Positions 1 to 6,078 of a stretch of 6,715 bases of DNA are shown piece after piece. This DNA is from Gemmatimonadales bacterium UBA4456 (GTDB lineage Bacteria; Gemmatimonadota; Gemmatimonadetes; Longimicrobiales; Gaopeijiaceae), in NCBI GenBank assembly GCA_002390225.1, contig DGOW01000028.1, forward strand, positions 1 through 6,715. Direction: 5' to 3'. The stretch's first letter is position 1. Each line of letters starts with the position of its first letter. The notes under the pieces are model-generated. The model worked only from the letters and a program-made list of their open reading frames with translations. It was not told the DNA's origin and did no database searches. The position numbers and the translations under genes were made by a program.

Positions 1-350
1 CGGACAAGCTGGTTCAGGTCGCGCTGGTCGCCTTTTTCACCCTCAGCGTAGGTCCGGTCTTCACGGCACTCCCGCTCTGGTTCCTCGTGATTGTATTCGG
101 TCGTGACCTGGTTCTGCTGGTCGGTGTGAGCGTGCTCCGGATCCAGTATGGGCCGCTGCAGGTTGTGCACCGGATCCATGGACGCATTGCCAGCGTCCTC
201 ATGTTTGTCGTTCTCGGCTGGTCAGCCCTCGGACTACCGATGGGGGGCCTGCTGCCCCTGATGATCGGTGCGGCGGGGGTGTCCGTGTACTCTGCGACGA
301 TCTACGCACTCGACGGCGCGTCCCAGGGGCGTGCGATGTCCGAAGGCTGA
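1..350 (+). CDS. CDP-alcohol phosphatidyltransferase family membrane protein (C-terminal part, 5' end outside window)
   Basis: Partial gene. The reading frame begins at base 3, and 115 residues are visible before the TGA at 348-350. Family members move a phosphoalcohol from a CDP-linked donor to an acceptor alcohol at the membrane, as in phosphatidylglycerophosphate or cardiolipin synthesis. The visible part opens with Asp-Lys-Leu. This fits the last Asp of the family signature DG..AR...G...D...D, which is usually followed by Lys, so most of the active site lies outside the window. A hydrophobic segment follows at about residues 4-31. Next come a Gly-Arg-Asp loop at 33-35 with a further hydrophobic stretch, a basic loop (Arg46 to Arg61), and two more hydrophobic segments at about 62-79 and 82-101. 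This matches the C-terminal half of PgsA-like enzymes. Which lipid it makes cannot be told without the N-terminus. The gene ends 7 bases from the convergent M20 gene. Confidence 0.72.
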   Translation, partial: DKLVQVALVAFFTLSVGPVFTALPLWFLVIVFGRDLVLLVGVSVLRIQYGPLQVVHRIHGRIASVLMFVVLGWSALGLPMGGLLPLMIGAAGVSVYSATIYALDGASQGRAMSEG

Positions 351-357
351 TCGCGGG

Positions 358-1638
358 TCAGGATGCACCACAGAAGCGAACGACTGTTCGAGCGAGCGCC
401 CGAGCCATGGTCTTGAGCTGAGCGACCTCGACGAACTCGTCAGGTCGATGAGCTCGCCGGATATCGCCAGCGCCGAACAGCACCACAGGGGTGTTCCCGA
501 CGTGCTGTAACAGTCCGGCGTCTGCTCCAAAGGTCACTCCCTGCAGGACTGCGTCAGTGTCGAGTTCTTCCTGCACAGAAGCGGACAGCGAGCGGACGAG
601 AGTGTGATCGATCGGTGTCTGCGACGGAAGGAAGCGTCCGCCCCACCACTCGACGACGGGAGGATGGTTTCGAAGGAAGTCATCGACCTTCGCAGCTTCA
701 GCGACCGCCGCCTCGAACTCAGCTCGAGCGGCATCGGGTGACTCATCGGGCCGTACACCGAGGCGGCCCTCCATCGCGAGGTGATCCGGGACGGAAGAAG
801 CCCAGTCTCCGCCTGCCATCGTACCGATGCTGATCGGGAAGGGGGTGGGGTAGGCGGCAAACATGGGGTCTGACTCATGCCCCTTATTGCGCGACGCCTC
901 TAGGGCCTGAACCGCGGCGTAGATATGAAACGCCTTTTCGAACGCGCTCACGCCCTCGTCTCGAACCGCTCCGTGGGCTGCATGACCAGCCACGTGAAGC
1001 CTGAAGTTGATGCACCCAGCCTGGACCGGGGCGATGGTCAGTGATGTCGGCTCCATGACGATCGCGCCATCGGCGCCACCTCCGTGGAGGATGGTCGCGA
1101 GTGTACCGATGCCTCCGTCCTCTTCGCCGATGACGCTCTGCAGCCGGACCGAGCCCGCCTGGGTCACGCCGCTATCCGTTACCGCCTTGAGCGCTGCCAA
1201 TCCGGCCGCGAGTTGCGCCTTCATGTCGAGGGAACCACGACCGTACAACCGTCCCTGCTTCACGACGGGCTCGAATGGCGGATAGGTCCAGAGGTGTTCG
1301 TCCCCTGGCGGTACGACATCGACGTGACCGTTCAGGATCAGCGTCGGGCCGGATCCTTCTCCCTCGAGCGTCCCGATCAAGCCCAAGGCCTCATTGCGAT
1401 TGATCTCCCATGACGCGGCGGGATGATCCTGCACGAGTGGCAGATCAATCGTCCACTCATCCGTCTTGAGACCGATCCCCGACATGACCCGGGCTACCGC
1501 ATGCTGTGCCGCGGACTCTTTTCCGTTCCAACTGGGGATCCGGATCAGGGTGGCTGCCGTGTCGAGGAGGAAGTCCAGGTCGACCAGCGAGGCTGCGTGC
1601 GCAGCGGCTCTGCCGGTTCCGGGTCTGGGGTTGTTCAT
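358..1638 (-). CDS. M20 family metallohydrolase (ArgE/DapE-type deacylase)
   Basis: A 426-residue protein of the M20 peptidase family, which uses two zinc or cobalt ions to hydrolyse amide bonds of N-acyl amino acids or small peptides. Length is normal for the family. All expected metal and catalytic residues are seen: His105 and Asp107 in NGHVDVVPPGD, bridging Asp138 in GRGSLDMK, base and metal ligand Glu172-Glu173 in IGEEDGG, Glu196 in MEPT, and His397 near the C-terminus (RRAHRPDE). His222 in HAAHGA opens the lid/dimerisation domain, which spans about 205-320. There is no signal peptide, so it is probably cytoplasmic. The sequence resembles unassigned ArgE/DapE-like deacylases more than true ArgE, and no arginine or lysine biosynthesis gene is nearby, so the substrate is unknown. 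The ATG at 1638 has no clear Shine-Dalgarno sequence. The gene lies 167 bases downstream of the dienelactone hydrolase gene on the same strand, so co-transcription is possible. Confidence 0.9.
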   Translation of the reverse strand: MNNPRPGTGRAAAHAASLVDLDFLLDTAATLIRIPSWNGKESAAQHAVARVMSGIGLKTDEWTIDLPLVQDHPAASWEINRNEALGLIGTLEGEGSGPTLILNGHVDVVPPGDEHLWTYPPFEPVVKQGRLYGRGSLDMKAQLAAGLAALKAVTDSGVTQAGSVRLQSVIGEEDGGIGTLATILHGGGADGAIVMEPTSLTIAPVQAGCINFRLHVAGHAAHGAVRDEGVSAFEKAFHIYAAVQALEASRNKGHESDPMFAAYPTPFPISIGTMAGGDWASSVPDHLAMEGRLGVRPDESPDAARAEFEAAVAEAAKVDDFLRNHPPVVEWWGGRFLPSQTPIDHTLVRSLSASVQEELDTDAVLQGVTFGADAGLLQHVGNTPVVLFGAGDIRRAHRPDEFVEVAQLKTMARALARTVVRFCGAS

Positions 1639-1738
1639 CGGGAGAGCGAGGCCAATTGCGAGCGGTGGACCCGCTTCCAGGCGACTCGGTGGGGGCTCAC
1701 GTCCTCGAGGGATCCGGTCCCTTCACAACAGCAGGATT

Positions 1739-1754
1739 CGCATGGTCAGTGCCA
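1739..1754 (-). promoter_or_regulatory. Possible sigma-54 (-24/-12) promoter element upstream of the M20 gene
   Basis: Read on the minus strand this is TGGCACTGACCATGCG. It has the exact TGGCAC of the sigma-54 -24 box and a GC exactly ten bases after the GG, where the consensus is TGGCAC-N5-TTGCW; the -12 box has ATGC instead of TTGC. It would start a transcript roughly 90 bases before the M20 start codon. The same bases form a 6-bp inverted repeat with a 6-base loop (1740-1757), so the match may be accidental. No activator gene or enhancer site is seen. Very tentative. Confidence 0.15.
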
Positions 1755-1805
1755 TGCCCCAGACGGCGTATCATGCCACGAACTGGCCTCATACTCTGAC
1801 TGTCC

Positions 1806-2702
1806 TCAACGAAGGTGTTCGCTGAAGAAGGCAATCGTACGCTCCTGGGCCAGGCGGGCGGCCGCCGCATCGTAGCGGGGCGTCGTGTCGTTGTGGAAAC
1901 CGTGGTTGACGTCGGGATACATGTGCATGGTGTACTGCTTGCCGGCCGCCTGCAGCGCAGCCTCGAATTCAGGCCAGCCCGCATTGATCCGCTCATCCAG
2001 GCCGGCGTACTGAATCATGAGTGGAGCCTGGATTTGCGGCACGTCCTCGGTTGCGGGCTGTGAACCGTAAAAGGGGACCCCTGCAGCGAGATTCGGGAGC
2101 CGCACGGCGAGAGTGCCCACCATCCCGCCACCGAAGCAGAATCCTACGGTGCCGACCCGGCCGGTGCTCCGCTGATGGGATATCAAGAATTCCGCAGCGG
2201 CTGAGAAGTCCTCGGTCATCGCAGTGCGGTCGAGCTGGCGCTGCATCGTCCGACCTTCGTCGTCGTTCCCGGGATAGCCACCGAGCGGTGTGAGCGCGTC
2301 TGGGCCGAAGGCGAGAAATCCGGCCGCAGCCATTCTCCGCACGACGTCTTCGATGTAGGGGTTCAGGCCCCGGTTCTCGTGAATGACGAGGACGGCTGGC
2401 CATGGTCCCTCGGACGACGTGGGCCATGCCATATAGCCCCTCATACGCCCGGACCCGTTCGGTGAGTCGTATTCGACGTACTCCTGACGGATGCGCTTGT
2501 CTTCGAGTGGCACCTCCGCCGCGAGGGCATAGTCTGGGCTCAAGGCGTCAAGAAAGGCTGCTGCCGTCATCCCACCGACCGCGAACCTGGTCGACTCGTT
2601 CAGAAAAGTCCGGCGATCGATCAGACCGTGTACGTATTGATCGAAGAGGGTGAGCACTTCCTTTGGGAATTGGTCGGCGGTCACGCGGTCCGGATCGATC
2701 AT
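1806..2702 (-). CDS. Dienelactone hydrolase family protein with Tat signal
   Basis: A 298-residue alpha/beta-hydrolase. The catalytic set of the dienelactone hydrolase family is visible: nucleophile Cys189 in the elbow GFCFGGG, Asp236 in AGLDERI, His267 in NHGFH, and Glu109 in IHENRGL, which in known enzymes interacts with the Cys. The first about 65 residues form an extra leader. Residues 29-34 read DRRTFL, a twin-arginine motif. A moderately hydrophobic Ala/Gly-rich stretch follows at about 41-61, with an Ala-Leu-Ala cleavage candidate at 59-61. This suggests export as a folded protein by Tat. The leader is about 28 residues longer before the Arg pair than in a textbook Tat signal, as I recall for YghX-like relatives. 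The physiological substrate is unknown; dienelactone itself is unlikely because no aromatic-degradation genes are nearby. The ATG at 2700-2702 is supported by a strong ribosome binding site. The gene is divergent from the sugar dehydrogenase gene. Confidence 0.9.
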   Translation of the reverse strand: MIDPDRVTADQFPKEVLTLFDQYVHGLIDRRTFLNESTRFAVGGMTAAAFLDALSPDYALAAEVPLEDKRIRQEYVEYDSPNGSGRMRGYMAWPTSSEGPWPAVLVIHENRGLNPYIEDVVRRMAAAGFLAFGPDALTPLGGYPGNDDEGRTMQRQLDRTAMTEDFSAAAEFLISHQRSTGRVGTVGFCFGGGMVGTLAVRLPNLAAGVPFYGSQPATEDVPQIQAPLMIQYAGLDERINAGWPEFEAALQAAGKQYTMHMYPDVNHGFHNDTTPRYDAAAARLAQERTIAFFSEHLR

Positions 2703-2704
2703 AA

Positions 2705-2711
2705 CTCCTCC
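2705..2711 (-). promoter_or_regulatory. Ribosome binding site of the dienelactone hydrolase gene
   Basis: On the minus strand the bases before the ATG read GGAGGAG-TT-ATG, a near-perfect Shine-Dalgarno sequence. The GGAGG core sits 4 bases from the start codon. It fixes the start at 2702 and supports the long N-terminal Tat leader. Confidence 0.75.
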
Positions 2712-3049
2712 AGGGGCAGGAAACGCCAGAAGCTAGGCAGGTTTTCGGGTCATCGCCACGGAATCCGAGGATTCGATAAGGCGTGGTATCACCCTTGTTC
2801 CATGCGTCCGCGACGGTCGGGAGTGTCAGCCACAAATCAGCACTCATTGCGGAGGAGTTCGAGGACCGCGTGTTGCCGCATCACGAGGGCTTTCCGGCCG
2901 CGGCACGCGGGATCTTCTAGCGCTTGGCCCAAGCCCATGGACTGATCTTCGGGCGCGGCTTAACCTGTCGATAGCCCTGGTCTTTCCGGCGGCTCGGTCA
3001 GGGAACCTTAGCCCTGCCGTCGGTGTCCGTTCGCACATCCGCAAAACCA

Positions 3050-3067
3050 CGGAGGCTGCTGCCTCCG
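3050..3067 (+). repeat. Hairpin in the 5' leader of the sugar dehydrogenase gene
   Basis: Perfect 7-bp inverted repeat CGGAGGC-TGCT-GCCTCCG with a 4-base loop, ending 9 bases before the Shine-Dalgarno sequence of the next gene. Its left arm contains GGAGG, itself Shine-Dalgarno-like, and its right arm the complement CCTCC. It could stabilise the leader, affect ribosome access or be a protein site. There is no T-tract, so it is not a standard terminator. Confidence 0.4.
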
Positions 3068-3076
3068 AAGCGCCTC

Positions 3077-3081
3077 AGGAG
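3077..3081 (+). promoter_or_regulatory. Ribosome binding site deciding the start of the sugar dehydrogenase gene
   Basis: AGGAG lies 8 bases before the ATG at 3090 and 5 bases before the in-frame GTG at 3087 (the sequence is GTGATG). The spacing and codon type favour the ATG. The choice changes the protein by one residue only. Confidence 0.65.
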
Positions 3082-3089
3082 AAACTGTG

Positions 3090-4250
3090 ATGTCCCGACT
3101 TTCTACGCCGATTTTAGCGGCGGCGATGACGTTGACTGCCGCGACTGCAGTGTCTGCGCAGGATGCCGGTGAGTTTCGCCGTTCAGCTTGGCACGACTAC
3201 CGCATTGTTACTGTTGCAGAGGGCCTCGTTAACCCATGGTCCATGGCCTTTCTGCCGAACGGTGACATGCTCATCACCGAACGTCCGGGCCGGCTCCGGA
3301 TTGTCCGTGACGGCGAACTGCTGGCCACTCCGGTCGAGGGGCTTCCGGACATCTACGTCCGAGGGCAGGGTGGACTGCTGGACGTTGTTCCACACCCCGA
3401 TTTCGGCTCGAACAGTCTGGTCTACATCTCGTACTCCAAGCCGCAGGGCGGCACCGAGTCGACGACGGCGATCATCCGCGCGCGTCTGGAGAATGGCGCG
3501 CTGCACGATGTCGAGGAGCTTTTCGAGGCGAACTCGGCGGGCCGCGGTCACTACGGATCTCGAATCATCTTCGATGGACAGGGTCACATCTTCTTCAGCG
3601 TCGGTGATCGTCAGGCTTCCCCGAGAGGAGACCTTGAGAGCCATCCGGCGCAGGATCCCTCTAATCATCACGGTACGATCAATCGTCTCGCGGAGGACGG
3701 GAGTATTCCGGTCGACAACCCCTTCGTGGGCCAGGACGGCATCGAGCCCAGCATCTTCAGTTACGGACATCGGAACCCGCAGGGGATGATCTTTGATGAG
3801 GCGACCGGCAACATCTGGCTGACCGAGCACGGCCCGCAGGGCGGTGATGAGATCAATCTGGTACAGGCTGGTGCCAACTATGGTTGGCCTGTGGTCGGTT
3901 ACGGCGTGAATTACGGCCCGGGTTCGGCGATCCACGCGGCCTCCATGCGCGAGGGGTGGGAGAACCCCCGTCACGTCTGGGTTCCCTCGATCGGGACGTC
4001 CGGCCTGATGATGTATGACGGTGAGCGCTTTCCTGCCTGGCGCGGCGACCTCTTCGCTGGCGGGCTGACCGGCGAGGTTCTCGTGCGGGTCAGCCTGGAC
4101 GGCGATGTCGTGACGGGCTCGGAAGACCTCGTTCAGAGCATGGGCCGCATCAGGGACGTCCGTCAGGGTCCGGACGGCTTCATCTATGTGGCATTCGAGA
4201 GCCGGAGTGGTGATCCGAGCAGGATCGTGCGGCTCGAGCCGGCGTACTAG
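3090..4250 (+). CDS. Secreted PQQ-dependent sugar dehydrogenase (Asd/YliI type)
   Basis: A 386-residue exported protein of the soluble glucose dehydrogenase / aldose sugar dehydrogenase family, six-bladed beta-propellers that bind PQQ and calcium and oxidise sugars in the periplasm. Numbering here counts from the GTG at 3087; subtract one for the ATG start. A Sec signal peptide ends near Val22-Ser-Ala24, before Gln25. Family landmarks are clear. His155 in GHYGS fits catalytic His144 of the Acinetobacter enzyme. GDR follows at 173-175, and HRNPQG at 228-233 fits PQQ-binding Arg228. EHGPQGGDEINL at 247-258 and NYGWP at 264-268 are signatures, and GRIRDV at 353-358 fits Arg406/Arg408. The Lys that contacts PQQ in the Acinetobacter enzyme (Lys377) has no obvious counterpart in the segment around 322-334 (GGLTGEVL), which I recall as common in Asd-type members but did not verify. 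No PQQ biosynthesis gene is present, so the cofactor must come from elsewhere. First gene of a plus-strand run. Confidence 0.92.
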   Translation: MSRLSTPILAAAMTLTAATAVSAQDAGEFRRSAWHDYRIVTVAEGLVNPWSMAFLPNGDMLITERPGRLRIVRDGELLATPVEGLPDIYVRGQGGLLDVVPHPDFGSNSLVYISYSKPQGGTESTTAIIRARLENGALHDVEELFEANSAGRGHYGSRIIFDGQGHIFFSVGDRQASPRGDLESHPAQDPSNHHGTINRLAEDGSIPVDNPFVGQDGIEPSIFSYGHRNPQGMIFDEATGNIWLTEHGPQGGDEINLVQAGANYGWPVVGYGVNYGPGSAIHAASMREGWENPRHVWVPSIGTSGLMMYDGERFPAWRGDLFAGGLTGEVLVRVSLDGDVVTGSEDLVQSMGRIRDVRQGPDGFIYVAFESRSGDPSRIVRLEPAY

Positions 4251-4275
4251 TCTCGGCGCGTAGCGCTGGTGGCAT

Positions 4276-4308
4276 CTCCGCCCCGTCCGTACCGCTGGCG
4301 GGGCGGAG
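4276..4308 (+). promoter_or_regulatory. GC-rich hairpin between sugar dehydrogenase and barrel genes (terminator-like, or masks a ribosome binding site)
   Basis: Perfect 10-bp inverted repeat: CTCCGCCCCG at 4276-4285 pairs with CGGGGCGGAG at 4299-4308 across a 13-base loop, and G-T plus C-G pairs can add to the inner end. It begins 25 bases after the dehydrogenase stop, as a terminator would, but no T-run follows. Its right arm contains four of the five bases of GGAGG (4305-4309), and the presumed GTG start at 4310 lies two bases beyond the stem. When folded it should block the ribosome binding site of the next gene. Either a weak or attenuating terminator, or a translational control element. 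Confidence 0.5.
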
Positions 4309-4309
4309 G

Positions 4310-4879
4310 GTGAGCGCCGTATCGCGGTTTGCCGCGGCGCGCGCGCTGTTTTCGTGTCTGGTGCTCGGCCTGTTGGCCCTCCTCGGGTCGTCAGGCCCGG
4401 CGTCTGGTCAGTCGACGGGCGAGGCCACCATGCAATCCTCTGCGTCCGTCGCAGAGCAGGGCCGAGGGTGGACCGTCATTTTCGGGCGGGAGCATTCGCG
4501 TCCGCATGTGATCGTGGGCGTGTGGGCTCTCCACCCCTTCGAGCCTCAGTTCCCGGAATTCGATTGGACTCAGGGCTTCGGAGTGAGGAGCCATCAGTGG
4601 CTGGCTGCAACATTCGTAAACTCCTATGACCGTGTGGCGTTCATGGCTGCGCTCGAGCGCTACTGGTGGGTGGGTGCCTACGACGCGATCGCCCTCGGCA
4701 TCGGATACAGAGTTGGCCTTCTGAGCGGGTACGACGAGCGGCTTCTCTCTCTGGCCGGTAAGGTACCGGCCATCCCGTTCACAGGTCTTCTCGTTTGGAC
4801 GGACCTGGGGCCGTTTTCGCTCGACGTCTTCTATGCGTATCGGGGGATCACGGTGGAGACGGGCCTGAGCTTCCACTGA
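4310..4879 (+). CDS. Exported small beta-barrel candidate with PagP-like motifs
   Basis: Not a gene I recognise with certainty. The 189-residue product has a Sec signal peptide (hydrophobic about 12-27, cleavage likely after Ala31-Ser-Gly33, before Gln34). The rest shows alternating hydrophobic and polar strands rich in Trp, Tyr and Phe and ends in LSFH, with a terminal aromatic-type residue as in outer-membrane barrels. The order of motifs resembles lipid A palmitoyltransferase PagP: VWALH (His75) for catalytic His33, QGFGV (88-92) for GGGFG, TFVNSY (101-106) for the strand with catalytic Asp76-Ser77, LGIGYRVG (129-136) for LGLGFTAG, and VPAIPF then DLGPFSLDV for PLPVLLP then GYGP. Asn104 takes the place of the Asp, and the His-to-Ser-pair spacing is shorter. 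If a real PagP relative, it may acylate or bind lipid A; it could equally be an unrelated barrel. The start is uncertain: the GTG at 4310 directly abuts GGAGG with no spacer, and no better in-frame start preserves the signal peptide. Confidence 0.6.
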   Translation: MSAVSRFAAARALFSCLVLGLLALLGSSGPASGQSTGEATMQSSASVAEQGRGWTVIFGREHSRPHVIVGVWALHPFEPQFPEFDWTQGFGVRSHQWLAATFVNSYDRVAFMAALERYWWVGAYDAIALGIGYRVGLLSGYDERLLSLAGKVPAIPFTGLLVWTDLGPFSLDVFYAYRGITVETGLSFH

Positions 4880-4962
4880 AGGCCCCCGGGTTGCGCGTTT
4901 GGCGGCCAGGCAGGGATGTTGTCGGTCCTTCGATCGACTCGTTCAGCCAGCCAGAGACCTCC

Positions 4963-6078
4963 ATGCGCTTGATCCGCCCCGTGACAACCCTCATGTCCCT
5001 TGCTGCACTGATCGCACTGCCGCTCGTAGTGGAGGCACAGCAGCGGCCGCAGCAGGAGCGGCGTCCGAGTGATCCGCCCGTGCTGAGGCGGAACCTGCGA
5101 GGTGTACTCGGTGGGGTGCCCATGACGGCCGCGGACAGCATGCACCAGGACGTCGTACGCCTTCTCGACTTCGACTCGTACAAGCAGATCCTATACGGGC
5201 TCACGCAGTTCGGAGACCGGGAGCAGGGTACGCCCCGTAACGCGGCCGCCATCGACTGGATCGAGGATCAGCTGCGAAGCTGGGGTTACGAGACCGAGCG
5301 CGTGCACTACATGTATACGCCGCGCGATTCAGAAGTCGCTGAGCCGCGCGAGGAGGTCTTTGCAACGAAGATCGGCTCGTCTCGCCCGGACGAGATGTAC
5401 ATCATCGGTGCCCATATGGATGGGCGGGGCGGCGGGGAAGCAGCCAACGATGATGGGTCGGGAACGGCTCTGGTCATGGAGATCGCTCGCGTCCTGGCGA
5501 CGTCGGACGTGGCCTCCGACCGCTCCCTTCGCTTCGCACTCTGGAACAACGAGGAAACGGGCCTGAACGGAGCCCGGGCGTATGTCGAGCAGCGGGCAGC
5601 GATGCAGGGGGCCGAGGATCCACCGGGATCGGGTCTTTACCCGGAGCCACGCTGGATGGGAATGATTCAGCACGACATGATGATGTGGGACCACGGCAAC
5701 CCGGTGACGTATAACCAGGCACTCGATGCAGACGTTGATGTCGAGTTTCAGTTGAACTCGGTGATGGCCGCCGAATCTGCACAGCTCGGACTGGCGCTGA
5801 TCAATTCGAACCGGCTACACGCGACCGACTACCCGGCGGTGCTTAGCAACGCGATGAGCAATACGGACTCGACGCCCTTCATGGATCTGGTCCCTGCCGT
5901 CAGCCTAAGAGAGAACCGTCGCCTCTACGAAACCGGCAATCGGGCGAACCCCCACTGGCATCAGACGACGGATCTGTTCGAGACCTTCTCGGATGCCGAC
6001 TTCATGCTCGGCTTCAATGCGGCTCAGACGACGCTGGGCGCGATCGCGAGGCTGGCAGAGATCCGGATCGTCAGGTAA
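4963..6078 (+). CDS. Secreted M28 family zinc metallopeptidase (aminopeptidase-like)
   Basis: A 371-residue exported co-catalytic zinc peptidase of family M28, which removes N-terminal residues from peptides. The five metal ligands and catalytic base are all visible: His151 in GAHMDG, bridging Asp163 in ANDDGSG, base Glu197 and ligand Glu198 in NNEETG, Asp238 in IQHDMM, and His333 in HWHQTTDLF. NTDSTPF at 300-306 matches the substrate-side serine/aspartate region before the last ligand. The signal peptide is residues 1-25 (basic start, hydrophobic 9-23, Val-Glu-Ala before Gln26), followed by a Gln/Arg/Pro-rich linker at about 26-48. No propeptide or C-terminal domain is seen. The frame is open back to an ATG at 4795, but that start would lie inside the previous gene and bury the signal peptide, so ATG 4963 is chosen; AGAGA at 4953-4957 is a weak ribosome binding site. 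It starts 83 bases after the barrel gene, a gap with no clear promoter or terminator. The stop overlaps the convergent BRCT gene by 8 bases. Confidence 0.92.
   Translation: MRLIRPVTTLMSLAALIALPLVVEAQQRPQQERRPSDPPVLRRNLRGVLGGVPMTAADSMHQDVVRLLDFDSYKQILYGLTQFGDREQGTPRNAAAIDWIEDQLRSWGYETERVHYMYTPRDSEVAEPREEVFATKIGSSRPDEMYIIGAHMDGRGGGEAANDDGSGTALVMEIARVLATSDVASDRSLRFALWNNEETGLNGARAYVEQRAAMQGAEDPPGSGLYPEPRWMGMIQHDMMMWDHGNPVTYNQALDADVDVEFQLNSVMAAESAQLGLALINSNRLHATDYPAVLSNAMSNTDSTPFMDLVPAVSLRENRRLYETGNRANPHWHQTTDLFETFSDADFMLGFNAAQTTLGAIARLAEIRIVR

Larger units (their letters stand above)
2703..3086. other. Divergent intergenic region (384 bases) between dienelactone hydrolase and sugar dehydrogenase genes
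   Basis: Must hold the promoters of both flanking genes, but I see no convincing sigma-70 -35/-10 pair on either strand. Recognisable elements are the two ribosome binding sites at the ends, a hairpin at 3050-3067, and a perfect 6-bp inverted repeat around one central base at 2922-2934 (GCTTGG-C-CCAAGC), which could be an operator or chance. Short open frames cross the region, for example a 45-codon GTG frame at 2783-2920, but none has a ribosome binding site or a recognisable product. Confidence 0.6.

Noticed and set aside
1706..1720. AGGGA-TCCGG-TCCCT hairpin downstream of the dienelactone hydrolase gene as a terminator.
   Set aside because: Only a 5-bp stem, no T-tract in either direction, and such short stems are expected by chance at this GC content.
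1423..1875. 150-codon plus-strand frame across the M20 start and the gap to the dienelactone hydrolase gene.
   Set aside because: It overlaps two well-supported minus-strand genes and its composition is Arg/Ser-rich shadow-like, with no domain.
2783..2920. 45-codon GTG frame whose end reads like a globular protein (about residues 19-45), and whose frame continues plausibly for some residues after the TAG. Considered as a small gene or the decayed start of a sigma-factor-like gene.
   Set aside because: No ribosome binding site, no confident motif, and the resemblance is too short and vague. It would need a homology search of 2783-2980 to revive it.
2849..2935. tRNA-like look of the stretch with a GTTCGAGGAC segment in the divergent intergenic region.
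   Set aside because: No acceptor stem, anticodon arm or D-arm can be paired around it.
3183..3974. Long open frame (263 codons) antisense to the sugar dehydrogenase gene.
   Set aside because: GC-rich third positions keep the opposite strand open. The product has no recognisable motif and the plus-strand frame is a clear PQQ enzyme.
4391..4876. 161-codon open frame antisense to the barrel gene.
   Set aside because: No motif or ribosome binding site, and the plus-strand frame has a convincing signal peptide and aromatic-rich strands, so this is a shadow.
4795..4962. Upstream extension of the M28 peptidase reading frame to an ATG at 4795 (56 extra residues).
   Set aside because: It lies partly inside the barrel gene in another frame, has no domain or signal, and would put the clear Sec signal peptide (from ATG 4963) in the middle of the protein.
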